DNA of 44,952 nucleotides from Paenibacillus maysiensis (GCF_000520815.1 NZ_ASRY01000109.1:1-44952), one strand, 5' to 3'. Positions 8,889 through 18,921 are shown, counted from the first letter of the stretch. Translations and numbers: made by a program. The notes: generated by a model from the sequence alone, not told the origin.

Positions 8889-10611
8889 GCGACTCCTCCT
8901 TTCCGTATTGTGATTCATAGATGCGTCGATACAGCTCCGAACTGTCCATGAGATGCTCATGACTTCCACTTGCCATCAGGCGCCCCTCATCCAGCAGTAA
9001 AATCTGATCTGCTGATGCGGTCGAGCTGATCTTCTGCGTAATGAGAAATGTCGTGCAGGACAGGCCATCGAGTGCATTCAGTAATGCTGATTCTGTCCCT
9101 ACATCCAGCGCACTTGTGCTGTCGTCCAGAATCAGCACTGCCGGCTGGCGCACCAGTGCGCGGGCAATCGAAAGCCGCTGTTTCTGTCCGCCGGACAGAT
9201 TGACGCCACGCTGTCCGAGCATCGTGTCATAGCCTTGCGGCAAGCGTTCAATCATATTATGGATCTGCGCCATACGAGCCGCTTCCTGAATCTGCTCCAG
9301 GCTGGCATTCTCCAGCCCCCAAGCAATATTATCCCGAATCGAGCCGGTGAATAGCAGCACCTCTTGAGGAACATAGCCAATAGCCTCACGTAGTATGGAC
9401 CCATCCAGTTCACGAGCGTCCTTTCCATCAAAACGCACATGACCCTCAGCTTCTTCATACAGACGTGTAATCAACTGCACAAGTGAGGATTTCCCCGAGC
9501 CAGTGGCCCCCATAATAGCTATCCGCTCACCCGACCGCGCCCTAAAAGATATATCCTTTAGTACAGCCAAATCACTGCCCGGATAATGAAAGCTCACCCG
9601 GTCCATTTCCACCTGTCCCTCAATCCGTGTATGATGTGTTGAAACAGGCTCCAGCTCTTGCCTATCTTCATTAGATGTTTCCAATACCTCTCGAATCCGC
9701 CCCGTAGATGCAGTTGCCCGGGAAAATACAACAACGATACCTGATAAGGCAGACAAGGCTCCAATCGTCCGCAATGAATAATTGACGACAGCGACCACCT
9801 GTCCCACACTGGCATCCCCTGTTGCAATCTGACCCCGTCCGAACCAAAGCACAGCGATAATCCCTGCATTCATCGTAAACAAAATGAACGGCATCGTCGT
9901 TTCTGTCCAGCGCAAAGCGGAAACCGTCCCTTTCATCAGTTCGCCCCCGTAGTGGGCAAAACGCTCGATTTCATGCCGCATCTTTACAAAAACCCGAATG
10001 AGCCGGATACCTGTCAGGTTCTCCTGAATCACCCCGTTAACATCATCCAAGCGTCGCTGGACACCCTTAAACAAAGTGACCGTCCTCCGCATCATCACCA
10101 GCACAAACACGAACAGCACCGGGGCCATAACCGCCAATAGCAGCCCAAGCCTGAAATGTACAACCAGTGCCATCACAATACTGCCGATGACTACAAGCGG
10201 AACCCGTGTCATAAACCGCAGGCTCATAAACACCGTATCCTGTACTTGCGTGACATCTCCCGTCAGGCGCGTAATCAGCGACGAAGTGGCAAAACGTTTA
10301 AACACAGGATACGAAAAGGACTGTACTTTACGATACAGCTTTTCCCGCAAATCATAGCCGAAGCCCTGACTTGCATGTGAAGCAAAAAAAGAGCTGGATA
10401 TGCCCGCCATAAAAGCGATAACTGCACTCCCCACCAGTACACTGCCCCATAACCAGACGACGGACAAATCCTGCTGCCGGATGCCCTCATCAATGATTTT
10501 GGAGATCAGATATGGCTGCGACAATTCCACCGTCAGCTCCAGCAGCATCATCACGAGCGCTGCGATGGCTGGAACCCGATATTTTTTTAGAAAAGAGAAC
10601 ATCATCCCCAC
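8869..10611 (-). CDS. ABC exporter half-transporter, heterodimeric multidrug type (degenerate Walker B partner)
   Basis: Membrane protein of 580 residues with six helices followed by the ATPase domain. Walker A is GATGSGKSSL, the signature is canonical LSGGQKQR, and Walker B reads LILDDSTSALD, with Asp in place of the catalytic Glu. This completes the degenerate site with the downstream partner. The start is uncertain: GTG at 10611 is chosen because GGAGG lies exactly 7 nt upstream, giving an N-terminus close to MFSFLKKY as in YheI-like proteins; ATGs at 10605, 10602 and 10617 are alternatives. First gene of a two-gene operon with a promoter candidate at 10728-10756. Confidence 0.83.
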   Translation of the reverse strand: MGMMFSFLKKYRVPAIAALVMMLLELTVELSQPYLISKIIDEGIRQQDLSVVWLWGSVLVGSAVIAFMAGISSSFFASHASQGFGYDLREKLYRKVQSFSYPVFKRFATSSLITRLTGDVTQVQDTVFMSLRFMTRVPLVVIGSIVMALVVHFRLGLLLAVMAPVLFVFVLVMMRRTVTLFKGVQRRLDDVNGVIQENLTGIRLIRVFVKMRHEIERFAHYGGELMKGTVSALRWTETTMPFILFTMNAGIIAVLWFGRGQIATGDASVGQVVAVVNYSLRTIGALSALSGIVVVFSRATASTGRIREVLETSNEDRQELEPVSTHHTRIEGQVEMDRVSFHYPGSDLAVLKDISFRARSGERIAIMGATGSGKSSLVQLITRLYEEAEGHVRFDGKDARELDGSILREAIGYVPQEVLLFTGSIRDNIAWGLENASLEQIQEAARMAQIHNMIERLPQGYDTMLGQRGVNLSGGQKQRLSIARALVRQPAVLILDDSTSALDVGTESALLNALDGLSCTTFLITQKISSTASADQILLLDEGRLMASGSHEHLMDSSELYRRIYESQYGKEESHVQGTH

Positions 10612-10727
10612 AAGCATTCCTCCAATTGCCCAATAGCCGTCCTTCCAGATCAGCGTGTAATGGTTATAAGAATCGAACCTGCCTGCTGTAAAACCATATA
10701 TACGCACTTTATACAGCACTATATTTT

Positions 10728-10756
10728 ATTATACCCTTCTGAACGGCTTCGTTTAA
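10728..10756 (-). promoter_or_regulatory. Sigma-A promoter candidate for the ABC exporter operon
   Basis: On the minus strand TTAAAC (10756-10751) and TATAAT (10733-10728) are separated by 17 bp; the -10 is perfect, the -35 poor. The ~110-nt leader contains the inverted repeat TGCTGTA/TACAGCA (10684-10690 and 10712-10718), which could fold in the mRNA. Confidence 0.4.
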
Positions 10757-10802
10757 CCAGCAAATTGGAGACTCCGGTTGCAGGAATTAAAAAATATACA
10801 AG

Positions 10803-10846
10803 AAAGCGTTCCAGTCACGGTCACACTTACCGGACGGGAACGCTTT
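10803..10846 (-). terminator. Terminator at the end of the nif operon
   Basis: AAAGCGTTCC (10803-10812) pairs with GGAACGCTTT (10837-10846), a perfect 10-bp stem whose loop holds a further short GGT/ACC-rich pairing. It starts 6 nt past the nifV stop. On the minus strand the following sequence is T-rich, so it likely ends nif transcription before the ABC exporter genes. Confidence 0.65.
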
Positions 10847-10851
10847 TTCGG

Positions 10852-11988
10852 TTATTTCGATAGCTCTGCCGGATAATACTGGAGCCAGCGCCTTAAATCC
10901 GCGCTATGGATGACACGCTTGGGATCTTCACCGACTAGGCGAAGCCGCTCTAGCAGGAACTTGATTTCACCGGAGTCTGCCTCGATTCCTTCCTGTTCCA
11001 GCATATATTGAACTGCACTTCTGCCCGAATGCTTGCCGAGCACGAACGAATGGTCAGTACCCAGCTCGGTCGGATCAAGGGCCTGATAGGCGGCGCGCTC
11101 CTTTAGCAGACCATTGATATGTATGCCGGATTCATGGGCGAATACCATGTCTCCCACAATTGGCTTGGCTTCTGGAATGATTCGGTTGGAGGCTTTGGCC
11201 ACCAGTGCAGCCAGCGGGTTCAGCAGTTCGGGACGGACACTGCAGGTTCCTTGATATAGGTCCCTCCACGACATCACCACCTCCTCCAGCGCCGTATTAC
11301 CTGCCCTTTCCCCAAGGCCCGACACTGTGGTACTGGCCCAGACAGCTCCCGCCTGCAAAGCTGCCAAAGTATTGGCAAGCGCTAGACCATAATCATTATG
11401 ACAGTGAATCTCAAGCTCCACATCCTGCGGCACGCGCGATACAAGCCTGCCTATGCGCGCCGCTATGGCTTCGGGATGGTGAACGGACAGCGTGTCGGCA
11501 TATCTAAACCGCCGAATACCATCCCTATAGAGCTGATTCGCCAGCTGCTCCAGGAATAGTTCATCTGCCCTTGAAGCATCCTCAAAGCCTACGGAAACAG
11601 TCAATCCTTTACACTGACCGTAATCGACAGACCTGCGGATCAGCTCCGTCACCTGCTCAGGATTCATACCCAGCTTGGCCTTCATCTGCACCGTCGATAC
11701 GGGAACCGAAATATGGGCCCAGCCGACACCCGTCGATTCCGCTGCATCAATATCCGTGAACACCGCGCGATTCCAGGTCATCAGCTTCATCCGTAGTCCG
11801 AGAGCGGCAATCCTGGCAATAGACCTGCACTCCGCCTTTCCCATTGCCGGAATTCCGATCTCAGCCTGCTCCACCCCGGCCAAGTCCAGCATAATGGCAA
11901 TTTCTGCTTTCTCTGCGGCCGAAAAGGCAACGCCCGGAGCCTGTTCTCCGTCACGAAGTGTCGTATCACAAATATGCAACTGACTCAT
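10852..11988 (-). CDS. nifV: Homocitrate synthase NifV
   Basis: Condenses acetyl-CoA and 2-oxoglutarate to homocitrate, the organic ligand of the iron-molybdenum cofactor. It has 378 residues with the HMGL-like TIM barrel. DTTLRDGEQAPG (8-19) is the substrate/metal motif, H195 and H197 in HCHNDYG are metal ligands, and VSGLGERAGN follows. The ATG at 11988 has GGGAGGGG upstream and overlaps the hesA 3' end by 23 nt. As last gene of the nif operon, with a terminator just after it, its role is nitrogenase-linked. LeuA-type isopropylmalate synthases are longer (about 510 residues) with a C-terminal regulatory domain absent here. Confidence 0.93.
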   Translation of the reverse strand: MSQLHICDTTLRDGEQAPGVAFSAAEKAEIAIMLDLAGVEQAEIGIPAMGKAECRSIARIAALGLRMKLMTWNRAVFTDIDAAESTGVGWAHISVPVSTVQMKAKLGMNPEQVTELIRRSVDYGQCKGLTVSVGFEDASRADELFLEQLANQLYRDGIRRFRYADTLSVHHPEAIAARIGRLVSRVPQDVELEIHCHNDYGLALANTLAALQAGAVWASTTVSGLGERAGNTALEEVVMSWRDLYQGTCSVRPELLNPLAALVAKASNRIIPEAKPIVGDMVFAHESGIHINGLLKERAAYQALDPTELGTDHSFVLGKHSGRSAVQYMLEQEGIEADSGEIKFLLERLRLVGEDPKRVIHSADLRRWLQYYPAELSK

Positions 11989-12730
11989 CTGTATCCCCTC
12001 CCGTTCCGCAGCACAGACAACGCGGGTTGCGTTTGACCGCTATGGTGCAGCTGCTCATATCCAGCACATTCATACGGTACATGCGGTCAGTGAACAGATT
12101 GCCCGCATCCGTAATCCATTTGACCGCTTCCAGTGCAGCCATACAGCCAATCAAACCGGAGGTGGCTCCCAGGACCGGGAATCCCAGAGGCTCCCAAGAC
12201 TGTCCGCCTTCCGGGTAGAGACATTCCAGGCATGCCGTCCTACCGGGATCAATGGTCAACAATGATACTTCATAGGCGTACATGGCGGCTTCTATCATCG
12301 GTCTGCCATGTCGAACACATAGTCTGTTCAGCGCATATCTTTCCGGAAAATCATACCGTGCATCAATCACGATATCCGCCGCTTCTACCCATGGTCCAGA
12401 GGATTCTTCCGTGATTCTGTCGGCGTGGCCCTCAAGCTGGGTCTCCGGATTGATACGATGCAAATGCTGCAATGCCGTCTCCATCCGTTCCTCCCCGATT
12501 CGTCCGCTGTCCATCAGCACCTGCCGGTTCATATCCGGCAGATGGATTACGCCCTCATGGGCCAATATCAGCTTTCCCACTCCGGCAGCGGCCAGGTACA
12601 TGGCCGCTGTCCCTCCCAATCCTCCGATGCCTGCAACCATAACAGTAGCCTGCTTTAGTCTGTTCTGACCTTCCACTCCCAGCAACTTCAACTGGCGTCC
12701 GTATCTGCTGTCTTCCAGCAGCTGTACCAT
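11966..12730 (-). CDS. hesA: HesA, ThiF/MoeB-type E1-like protein of the nif operon
   Basis: Cytoplasmic adenylating enzyme fold of 254 residues. The nucleotide-binding loop GIGGLGG is at residues 34-40, DMNRQ near 67-71, and two CxxC-type pairs (CLEC near residue 163; CLCCG near the C-terminus) probably bind zinc. HesA is found in nif clusters of Paenibacillus, Frankia and cyanobacteria and is thought to help cofactor or metal/sulfur handling, but its exact reaction is not established. The ATG at 12730 follows a GGGGGTGG ribosome site. It is separated from nifX by 92 nt, the longest spacer in the operon, and overlaps nifV. Confidence 0.88.
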   Translation of the reverse strand: MVQLLEDSRYGRQLKLLGVEGQNRLKQATVMVAGIGGLGGTAAMYLAAAGVGKLILAHEGVIHLPDMNRQVLMDSGRIGEERMETALQHLHRINPETQLEGHADRITEESSGPWVEAADIVIDARYDFPERYALNRLCVRHGRPMIEAAMYAYEVSLLTIDPGRTACLECLYPEGGQSWEPLGFPVLGATSGLIGCMAALEAVKWITDAGNLFTDRMYRMNVLDMSSCTIAVKRNPRCLCCGTGGDTDESVAYL

Positions 12731-12822
12731 TCGTCCACCCCCTCCATGTACGGCCCCGCCTTTAAGATATTCGATCCGCAGGATCTTGACACCCTATATG
12801 GTTGCCCTTCCTTACAGAAGGC

Positions 12823-13212
12823 TCATGATTCGGCTTTGCCGATGCCCTCCTCAGCGTGCAGGATTTTGGCAAGCCACATGGGCGGATTGCGAGCCAGCAT
12901 ATGCTGGAGACGCTGGATCTGCTCCTCAATGGTGCTGCCGAAGGCCACCTTCACAGGCATAATGGTCCGCTTGGTCACCTGTGCAGCGGCCGAAGCGCCG
13001 ATCTGTACCAGGAAGATCAAGGCACAATCCTCGATCAGGCCAATGCGGCTGGCGATCTTGCCCGCCTCGTTCTCATCGCTCCCCAGGGCTATCCGCCGAT
13101 GCTCCAGGAACTGGACGCCTGAGTACCGGATTTCGAATACAGTAAACATGGGACTCTGCCCAAAATGAGCATTCACAAGCACACCGTCTTCCGTCGCAAA
13201 TGCAACCTTCAT
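12823..13212 (-). CDS. nifX: NifX, FeMo-cofactor precursor-binding protein
   Basis: Small cytoplasmic protein of 129 residues of the NifX/NafY/NifB-C-terminal family (dinitrogenase iron-molybdenum cofactor-binding fold). It starts MKVAFATEDG and has NAHFGQSPMFTVFEI, the conserved His-Phe-Gly motif. It carries NifB-co or the VK-cluster between NifB, NifEN and later steps. The ATG at 13212 overlaps the nifN stop by 4 nt (ATGA) with GGGGAGG directly upstream, so it depends on nifN translation. Same fold as the C-terminal part of NifB in this window. Confidence 0.9.
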   Translation of the reverse strand: MKVAFATEDGVLVNAHFGQSPMFTVFEIRYSGVQFLEHRRIALGSDENEAGKIASRIGLIEDCALIFLVQIGASAAAQVTKRTIMPVKVAFGSTIEEQIQRLQHMLARNPPMWLAKILHAEEGIGKAES

Positions 13213-14516
13213 CCTCCCCTCCCCCTCTCGGCAAGCAATACATTGCCCACCTTGTTCACCCACTCCATGGTTCCACGGTATCCGACGCTTACGGAGGTGT
13301 GGGCGCCCAGCTCGTCATACACCGGCAAGCCTGCCGGTACGAATGAGGCCCCGGCCCGTGCCGCTCCCTTTCTTCCATGTGAATTGCTGATCCACAAATC
13401 AACGCCCTGCGCGCTCTCCTCTGCATCATCCAGATCACCGAGCCAGACTTCCCGTTCTGTCTTTTGCAGTGCGGGCGTGCTGCAGGATGTAATTAGCCGC
13501 TTCAGTTCCACTCCCATCTCCTCCAGCCAGGCTGCGGTCGACAGCATATGATCCGGTTCAAGCGCCACTACAGCCGAAGCGCCAGAATAATAGAAATGGG
13601 CATCCAGCATGCTGTCCAACAGATTTTCACGCTGCCAGCGGAAGCGAACGGGGGCTGGCTCGCGGCTGATCTTTTGCAGAAAATGTATGAATGCATCGCT
13701 CGCGGCCAAGCCAGACAGACCAGCGAACAAATGGTAGGGAATGCCTGCGGCATGATCCAGCCTGCGCGCCGGACGTTCCATGCTCGCGCCAATGGCAATA
13801 GTGCAGGAGGACTCCAGCATCTGGCAGGCTGAATCCAGCGGAGTCCCCCCTCTCGTCAAAGGGGAAAAGCCTGTCAGCAGGTGACCGGACAAGGAAGTGG
13901 AGATATCGGGAAGCGTAATAACCTCCAGGCCGAAGGAAGCGATCATATCCTTGATTTCCATGACATCTCCGGCAGTCAGATAAGAAGCCGGCAGCAGATT
14001 GACCTGCGTCCGGCGCTGTTTTTTGTGGGACTTCCCCCCGGCCAACCCGAGTACGGCATCCATTAGCGACTCTACTGTACTGCTGTAGCCCGTCTCCAGA
14101 GAACCGTGAAAATCAGGCAGCGATACAGAAAACAGCAGACTGTCCTTCAATGCCCGTTCTCGCTTGAACGCCTTTACCCTGGAATGAAAATCAACGCCTG
14201 CCACCTCGGTGAGGGCCGTGCTGATCACGCCGATGACATCTGGATGGTGCTTGGACCAGATATGATCCAGCGCCTCCTCCAGATTCCGGTCTGCGTCAAA
14301 TATAACGTCCATCTCTTGCAGTGCAGAGGTCTGAACGGCGATCGGCTCTCGAAAATGACGAGTCAGCAGCGCCTTGGAGAAGGCCGAGCAGCCCTGAGCG
14401 CCGTGCAGCAAAGGCATTGAGCGATATATCCCCTGCAGAGCCAGCACGCCGCCCAAAGGCTGTCCTACCTTGAGCGGGTTGACACTGACAGGCTTCGTGG
14501 CGGATTTAATCGGCAA
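13209..14516 (-). CDS. nifN: NifN, FeMo-cofactor scaffold beta subunit
   Basis: Subunit of the NifE2N2 scaffold on which NifB-co is converted to FeMo-cofactor. It has 435 residues and the nitrogenase component 1 fold, with VGQPLGGVLALQG, LLHGAQGCSAF (cluster-ligand-type Cys) and the C-terminal region ending in GYRGTMEWVNKVGNVLL. The start is an uncommon TTG at 14516: GGGAGGAGGAG lies just upstream and there is no ATG before the conserved domain. It overlaps nifE by 11 nt and nifX by 4 nt, so translation through nifE-nifN-nifX is coupled. Confidence 0.9.
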   Translation of the reverse strand: MPIKSATKPVSVNPLKVGQPLGGVLALQGIYRSMPLLHGAQGCSAFSKALLTRHFREPIAVQTSALQEMDVIFDADRNLEEALDHIWSKHHPDVIGVISTALTEVAGVDFHSRVKAFKRERALKDSLLFSVSLPDFHGSLETGYSSTVESLMDAVLGLAGGKSHKKQRRTQVNLLPASYLTAGDVMEIKDMIASFGLEVITLPDISTSLSGHLLTGFSPLTRGGTPLDSACQMLESSCTIAIGASMERPARRLDHAAGIPYHLFAGLSGLAASDAFIHFLQKISREPAPVRFRWQRENLLDSMLDAHFYYSGASAVVALEPDHMLSTAAWLEEMGVELKRLITSCSTPALQKTEREVWLGDLDDAEESAQGVDLWISNSHGRKGAARAGASFVPAGLPVYDELGAHTSVSVGYRGTMEWVNKVGNVLLAERGRGG

Positions 14517-15867
14517 ATTCCGTCTCCTCCTCCCAGGGAGCCAATTTGGCGGTCAGCTCCCATACCGGATGCTGCAGCGTATGCACAAGCTGTTTCGCCA
14601 GAGACAACAGCCCGTCATAGCCCGCATAGGCTTTGTGCCGCTCCTGATTGATGTCCACAAAAGGAATCTGTTCCTTAAGCGCCATATACATGTTCCGGCC
14701 TCCGGCAATGACCATGTCTGCCTTGCGGCTCCGTACGGTCTTGAGAATCTGCCGGGCGCCGCCTTCCGGGATGTATTCCGCATCATCTCCGATACGGTCA
14801 GCAATCCGGGATACATCCTCGGCAGTGCTCTTGTTCGTGCCTACACCAACTACCTTAATGCCCAGCTCCTGCAAAGCCGTAATGACAGACCAGCTCTTCA
14901 CACCCCCGGTATAGAGGACTGCCCGCTTTCCTTTCAGCTGCTTGCGGTAGGGCTCCAGCTCCAGCGATAGCCTCATTTCCTCCCGTGCGGCCAGCTTATC
15001 CACCCGTCGCTCCACATCACGATCTCCGGTCAGGTAAGCCATCTGCCGCAAGGAATAACTCGTCTCCTTTGCTCCATAAAATGAACCTTCAAAATAAGGA
15101 ATGCCGTATTTACGCTCCATTTGGACTGCCAGACCCAGCAAAGCCCGGCTGCATACGACCATGTTGGCCTTGGCACGATGCGCCCAGCTCACCTCACGGA
15201 ACCGGCCGTCCCCGGTAATTCGGGACAGGATACTCATTCCCGTCTGCTGCATCAGCCGCTCGATATGCCACATCTCGCCCGCAATATTGTATTCCCCGAT
15301 GAGATTGATATCATGGGAGGTTGTCTGTTCCGGCTCGGTGCTGCCGATAATATGCTGGAACAGCACATCTCCAGCCAGCCGGGTCCCGAGATTCTTGCTG
15401 CCCACAAATCCCGGACTGTTCACCGGAATGATCGGCGTCCCCAGCCGCTCCGATTCAGCCTTGCAGACCCCCTCGATATCCTCACCGGTGAGGGCTGTGA
15501 CGCATGTTGTATAGACGAACACAGCCGGAGGTGCAAAACGACTGACAATGTAGCGAATCGATTCATGCAGCTTCTGTTCACCACCAAAAATGATATCCTG
15601 TTCTCCAAGATCAGTAGTGAAGCCATACGCCGACAGCTCCGGGCCGCTGGACAGGCTGCCTCTGCTCTCCCAGCTATTGCCGAGACACGCAATCGGCCCG
15701 TGCACCAGATGAGCCGCATCTGCAATGGGGATCAGTGTAATCTGGGCCCCGTCAAAGGAGCAGCCACCCGAAGCCTCCCCCGGCACAGGCCGGGGACAGG
15801 GCGTGCTTTTGGGAATTTTGTTGCCGCAGGATACCTCCAGCCTTCCGTTAGACACAGCCGGCTCCAT
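14506..15867 (-). CDS. nifE: NifE, FeMo-cofactor scaffold alpha subunit
   Basis: Alpha subunit of the NifEN scaffold, 453 residues. It has the NifE-specific cysteines in GGCSFDGAQ, the HGPIACLGNSWESRG segment (comparable to the P-cluster loop of NifD), a further Cys in VYTTCVTALTGEDI, and INLIGEYNIAGEMWHIE. The ATG at 15867 is preferred (AAGGGGGG 6 nt upstream) over an in-frame TTG two codons earlier. It lies 79 nt after nifK and overlaps nifN by 11 nt. Paralogue of NifD; lack of the NifD cofactor His region ([11 protein letters not shown]) and the order before nifN support NifE. Confidence 0.92.
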   Translation of the reverse strand: MEPAVSNGRLEVSCGNKIPKSTPCPRPVPGEASGGCSFDGAQITLIPIADAAHLVHGPIACLGNSWESRGSLSSGPELSAYGFTTDLGEQDIIFGGEQKLHESIRYIVSRFAPPAVFVYTTCVTALTGEDIEGVCKAESERLGTPIIPVNSPGFVGSKNLGTRLAGDVLFQHIIGSTEPEQTTSHDINLIGEYNIAGEMWHIERLMQQTGMSILSRITGDGRFREVSWAHRAKANMVVCSRALLGLAVQMERKYGIPYFEGSFYGAKETSYSLRQMAYLTGDRDVERRVDKLAAREEMRLSLELEPYRKQLKGKRAVLYTGGVKSWSVITALQELGIKVVGVGTNKSTAEDVSRIADRIGDDAEYIPEGGARQILKTVRSRKADMVIAGGRNMYMALKEQIPFVDINQERHKAYAGYDGLLSLAKQLVHTLQHPVWELTAKLAPWEEETEFAD

Positions 15868-15946
15868 CCGCAACCCCCCTTATTTCAGATAGAATCCATT
15901 GAAATCACAAGCCAAGCTGTCAACTTCCATCTACGCGATACAGCAA

Positions 15947-17476
15947 TTAGCGCACTAGATCAAAGCTATGATCCGGAGCCTGCTCCTCCATGACATCCAG
16001 TATGGTATTCACGAATTGGGTAAGCAGATTCAGCGCACCCTGGTAGCCGATAATCGGATAACGATGCAAATGATGCCTGTCGAAGATCGGAAAGCCCACA
16101 CGGAGCAATGGAATTTTCGCTTCTTTCGCCGCGAACTTCAAATGGGAGCTGCCAATAGCCAGGTCCACCGGGTCCTCGAACAGCAGCGAACGCATATGCC
16201 ACAAATCCTGACCACAATGCACCGTCGATTCTGCACCGTAAGGGCTGGACTTCAGCAGAAGCTCTGCTTCCTTCTCAAATTTCCGGTCCCCATTGGAGCA
16301 AACAATATGCACCGGCTCCATGCCCAGCTCCAGACAAAAGCCAATCAGGCCGATGAGCATATCCGGGTCTCCCGCCATAGCCACTCGTTTGCCGTGCAGA
16401 TAAGCATGCGAATCCATCATGGCATCCACCATTCGGGCGCGCTCCTGCTTCAATGCCTCGGGAATTTCCTTTCCGGACAGACGACTGATCTCTTCAAGCA
16501 AGCGGTCTGTAGCGCGGATGCCCAGCGGTGTGGAGATGGAGGACACCTGCTGCTCCCAGGTTTGCTTCATATAGCCTAATGTTTTACGAAGAGAGTACTG
16601 CTGGATCGCCAACGTGCCGGCAGCATCTGCGGCCTTGGGCACATCCTCAAGCGGCGTTCCCCCGTAATAGTAGCTGTACTCTCCAGTAGCCCCTGAATCA
16701 AAATTACTACTGTGGTCACCCAGAATGGTATACGTAACGCCGAACATTCCCAGTATGCGCCGCATTTCCGCAAAATTGCCCGTATACCCGTCAAACCCGA
16801 GCAGTACATTCAGCTTCAATTCATGACCAGGCTGCGGCGTCCGGCCTGACTTGTTATACAGCGTCTCCAGCACAGAGCGCAGCATGGCGTCATAGCCTGT
16901 AATATGTGAACCGGAGAAGCTGGGGGTATTGGCAAAAGGAACCGGCATATCCTCGGGAAGGGCTCCCTCCTGACGGGCATTGGCCAGGAAGGCAGACAGA
17001 TCATCCCCGATCACCTCTGCCATACAGGTCGTGCATACCGCAATCATCTGCGGCTGATACAAGGCAATGCAGTTCTCTATACCGTCAATGAGGTTGCGCA
17101 TGCCGCCGAATACGGCGGCATCCTCGGTCATCGAGGTGGAGACGGCAGGAACAGGCTCCTTGAAGTGGCGGGCAAGATGGCTGCGGAAATAGGCCGTGCA
17201 GCCCTGTGAGCCATGAATGAACGGGAGCGTTTTTTCGAAGCCCAGCGCAGCCATAACCGCTCCCAACGGCTGACAAGCCTTGGCCGGGTTCACGACTACG
17301 GCTGTACGAGCGAAATTCTTGTCCTTGTATTCCTTGGTCTTGGTGTACTCCAGGGTGGCTCGAGCCTCCTCCGGCGAGCAAGGGGCCTCGAAGGCTCGTT
17401 TCTCCTCACGCTGGCGCACATATTTATCCTGCCGAAACAGCTGATTGTGATCGACAATATTCAGACGCTCGCTCAT
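15947..17476 (-). CDS. nifK: Nitrogenase molybdenum-iron protein beta chain NifK
   Basis: Beta subunit of dinitrogenase, 509 residues. It carries the P-cluster cysteines C68 ([11 protein letters not shown]), C93 ([13 protein letters not shown]) and C151 ([12 protein letters not shown]), close to the Azotobacter positions 70, 95 and 153. Cytoplasmic, forms a heterotetramer with NifD and receives electrons from NifH. The ATG at 17476 overlaps the nifD stop by 4 nt with GGAGGTG upstream. The C-terminus keeps [18 protein letters not shown]. All key residues are present, so it should be functional. Confidence 0.96.
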   Translation of the reverse strand: MSERLNIVDHNQLFRQDKYVRQREEKRAFEAPCSPEEARATLEYTKTKEYKDKNFARTAVVVNPAKACQPLGAVMAALGFEKTLPFIHGSQGCTAYFRSHLARHFKEPVPAVSTSMTEDAAVFGGMRNLIDGIENCIALYQPQMIAVCTTCMAEVIGDDLSAFLANARQEGALPEDMPVPFANTPSFSGSHITGYDAMLRSVLETLYNKSGRTPQPGHELKLNVLLGFDGYTGNFAEMRRILGMFGVTYTILGDHSSNFDSGATGEYSYYYGGTPLEDVPKAADAAGTLAIQQYSLRKTLGYMKQTWEQQVSSISTPLGIRATDRLLEEISRLSGKEIPEALKQERARMVDAMMDSHAYLHGKRVAMAGDPDMLIGLIGFCLELGMEPVHIVCSNGDRKFEKEAELLLKSSPYGAESTVHCGQDLWHMRSLLFEDPVDLAIGSSHLKFAAKEAKIPLLRVGFPIFDRHHLHRYPIIGYQGALNLLTQFVNTILDVMEEQAPDHSFDLVR

Positions 17477-18921
17477 ACCGGCACCTCCGCAGTCTGCCGG
17501 GACGGCAGCAGGCTCCATACTGGACTGTTTATGGTCATATCCATATCACGTGCAAAAATCTTGAAGCCGTCAAAGCCATGATAAGGCCCGCTGTAATCCC
17601 AAGAGTGCATTTGGCGGAAGGGAATGCCCATTTTGTGATACACGTATTTCTCCTTGACTCCGGCGCCCATTAAGTCAATATTCAGCCGCTGGGCCAATTC
17701 CTCCAGCTCATAGGCCGTTGGATCATCGTACAGAATAGTGCCTTCTTTTACATCGGGAAACGTCTTTTCGTAATCATCCTTATGGGCAAATTCATAGCCT
17801 GTAGCCACAATTTCCATACCCAGGTCCTCATAGGCACCGATGGTATGCCTTGCCCGCAGCCCGCCAATCAGAAGCATCACCTTTTTGCCTTCCAGACGTG
17901 GGCGGTATTTACGGATGACCGCCTCCATCTGCGGCATATACTGGGCGATGACCTGCTCACATTTTTCCTGAATCGTCTCGTCAAAGCGGGCAGCAATCGC
18001 TCTTAGGCTTTCCATCGTCTTCGTCGGGCCAAAGAAGTTATATTCCATCCAAGGAATTCCGTATTCCTGCTCCATCGTTGTGCACATATAATTCATGGAA
18101 CGATGGCAATGGATCAGGTTGAGCTTGGATTTATGGGCAATCCCCAGCTCATTGATCGTTCCGTCACCCGACCACTGCGCTATGACCCGCAGTCCCATTT
18201 CCTCCAGCAGAATGCGCGAGGCCCAGGCATCACCGCCGATATTGTAGTCCCCGATAATGGAGACATCATAAGGCCCACATTCCTTCAGCTCCCGGCGCCC
18301 CATCAGAAAATCGCGGATAGCATCATTGGCAATGTGATGGCCCAGAGACTGACTCACCCCGCGAAAGCCCTCACAGCGTACAGGAATGACCGGAATGCCC
18401 AGCTCCTCTGTCATTTTCTTGGCCACAGCCCCGATATCATCACCAATCAGTCCGACCGGACATTCAGATTGTACGGAGATGCCCTTAGCCAGCGGGAACA
18501 TCTCCTTAATTTCCCTACAGATCACCTCCAGCTTCTTATCTCCGCCGAACACGATATCCTTTTCCTGAAAATTGCTTGTAATCTGCATGGCGGTAAAATT
18601 ATTGATTCCCAATATCCCATTCGCATAATTGCGTCGGGTACCCCAGCTGTATTGTCCGCAGCCGATGGGACCATGGCTAATGTGCACCATGTCTTTAATC
18701 GGGCCCCATACCACACCCTTGGAGCCTGCATAAGCACAGCCCCTTGCTGTCATGACGCCGGGCCGTGATTTCATGTTGGACTTAATGGAACAGGTTCCGC
18801 AGTTCACAAGCTCCTCATCCGCGATCTCAAAATGCTTGGTCCGGTCCTTCTTTGCCTTCTTGGGATATACCTCCAGTATTTCCTCTACGATCTGCTTTCC
18901 CTTATCCACAATACTGCTCAT
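17473..18921 (-). CDS. nifD: Nitrogenase molybdenum-iron protein alpha chain NifD
   Basis: Catalytic alpha subunit, 482 residues, binding the FeMo-cofactor. P-cluster ligands C62 ([11 protein letters not shown]), C88 ([12 protein letters not shown]) and C154 ([11 protein letters not shown]) lie at the same positions as in Azotobacter. V70, Q191 and H195 ([13 protein letters not shown]), which shape the substrate site, are also conserved. Cofactor ligands are C272 ([10 protein letters not shown]) and H439 ([13 protein letters not shown]). These features point to the Mo type, not VnfD or AnfD. The start is ATG at 18921 with GAGGGAGGA upstream; an in-frame TTG eight codons earlier is less likely. 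An 88-nt spacer separates it from nifH. Confidence 0.97.
   Translation of the reverse strand: MSSIVDKGKQIVEEILEVYPKKAKKDRTKHFEIADEELVNCGTCSIKSNMKSRPGVMTARGCAYAGSKGVVWGPIKDMVHISHGPIGCGQYSWGTRRNYANGILGINNFTAMQITSNFQEKDIVFGGDKKLEVICREIKEMFPLAKGISVQSECPVGLIGDDIGAVAKKMTEELGIPVIPVRCEGFRGVSQSLGHHIANDAIRDFLMGRRELKECGPYDVSIIGDYNIGGDAWASRILLEEMGLRVIAQWSGDGTINELGIAHKSKLNLIHCHRSMNYMCTTMEQEYGIPWMEYNFFGPTKTMESLRAIAARFDETIQEKCEQVIAQYMPQMEAVIRKYRPRLEGKKVMLLIGGLRARHTIGAYEDLGMEIVATGYEFAHKDDYEKTFPDVKEGTILYDDPTAYELEELAQRLNIDLMGAGVKEKYVYHKMGIPFRQMHSWDYSGPYHGFDGFKIFARDMDMTINSPVWSLLPSRQTAEVPV

Noticed and set aside
10612..10719. A 36-codon N-terminal extension of the first ABC exporter gene from GTG 10719, or a leader peptide
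   Set aside because: No ribosome site at 10719, and family members begin near the MFSFLKK stretch; the sequence is better seen as mRNA leader.
15121..15993. A 290-codon plus-strand frame opposite nifE/nifK
   Set aside because: It is antisense to strongly conserved nifE and nifK, has no ribosome site and no family resemblance; long antisense frames are common in GC-richer coding DNA.
18103..18768. A 221-codon plus-strand frame opposite nifD
   Set aside because: Shadow of nifD; no start signal and no recognisable domain.
17473..18921. Alternative (vanadium or iron-only) nitrogenase
   Set aside because: The alpha subunit has Mo-type motifs and there is no delta subunit gene (vnfG/anfG) in the cluster.
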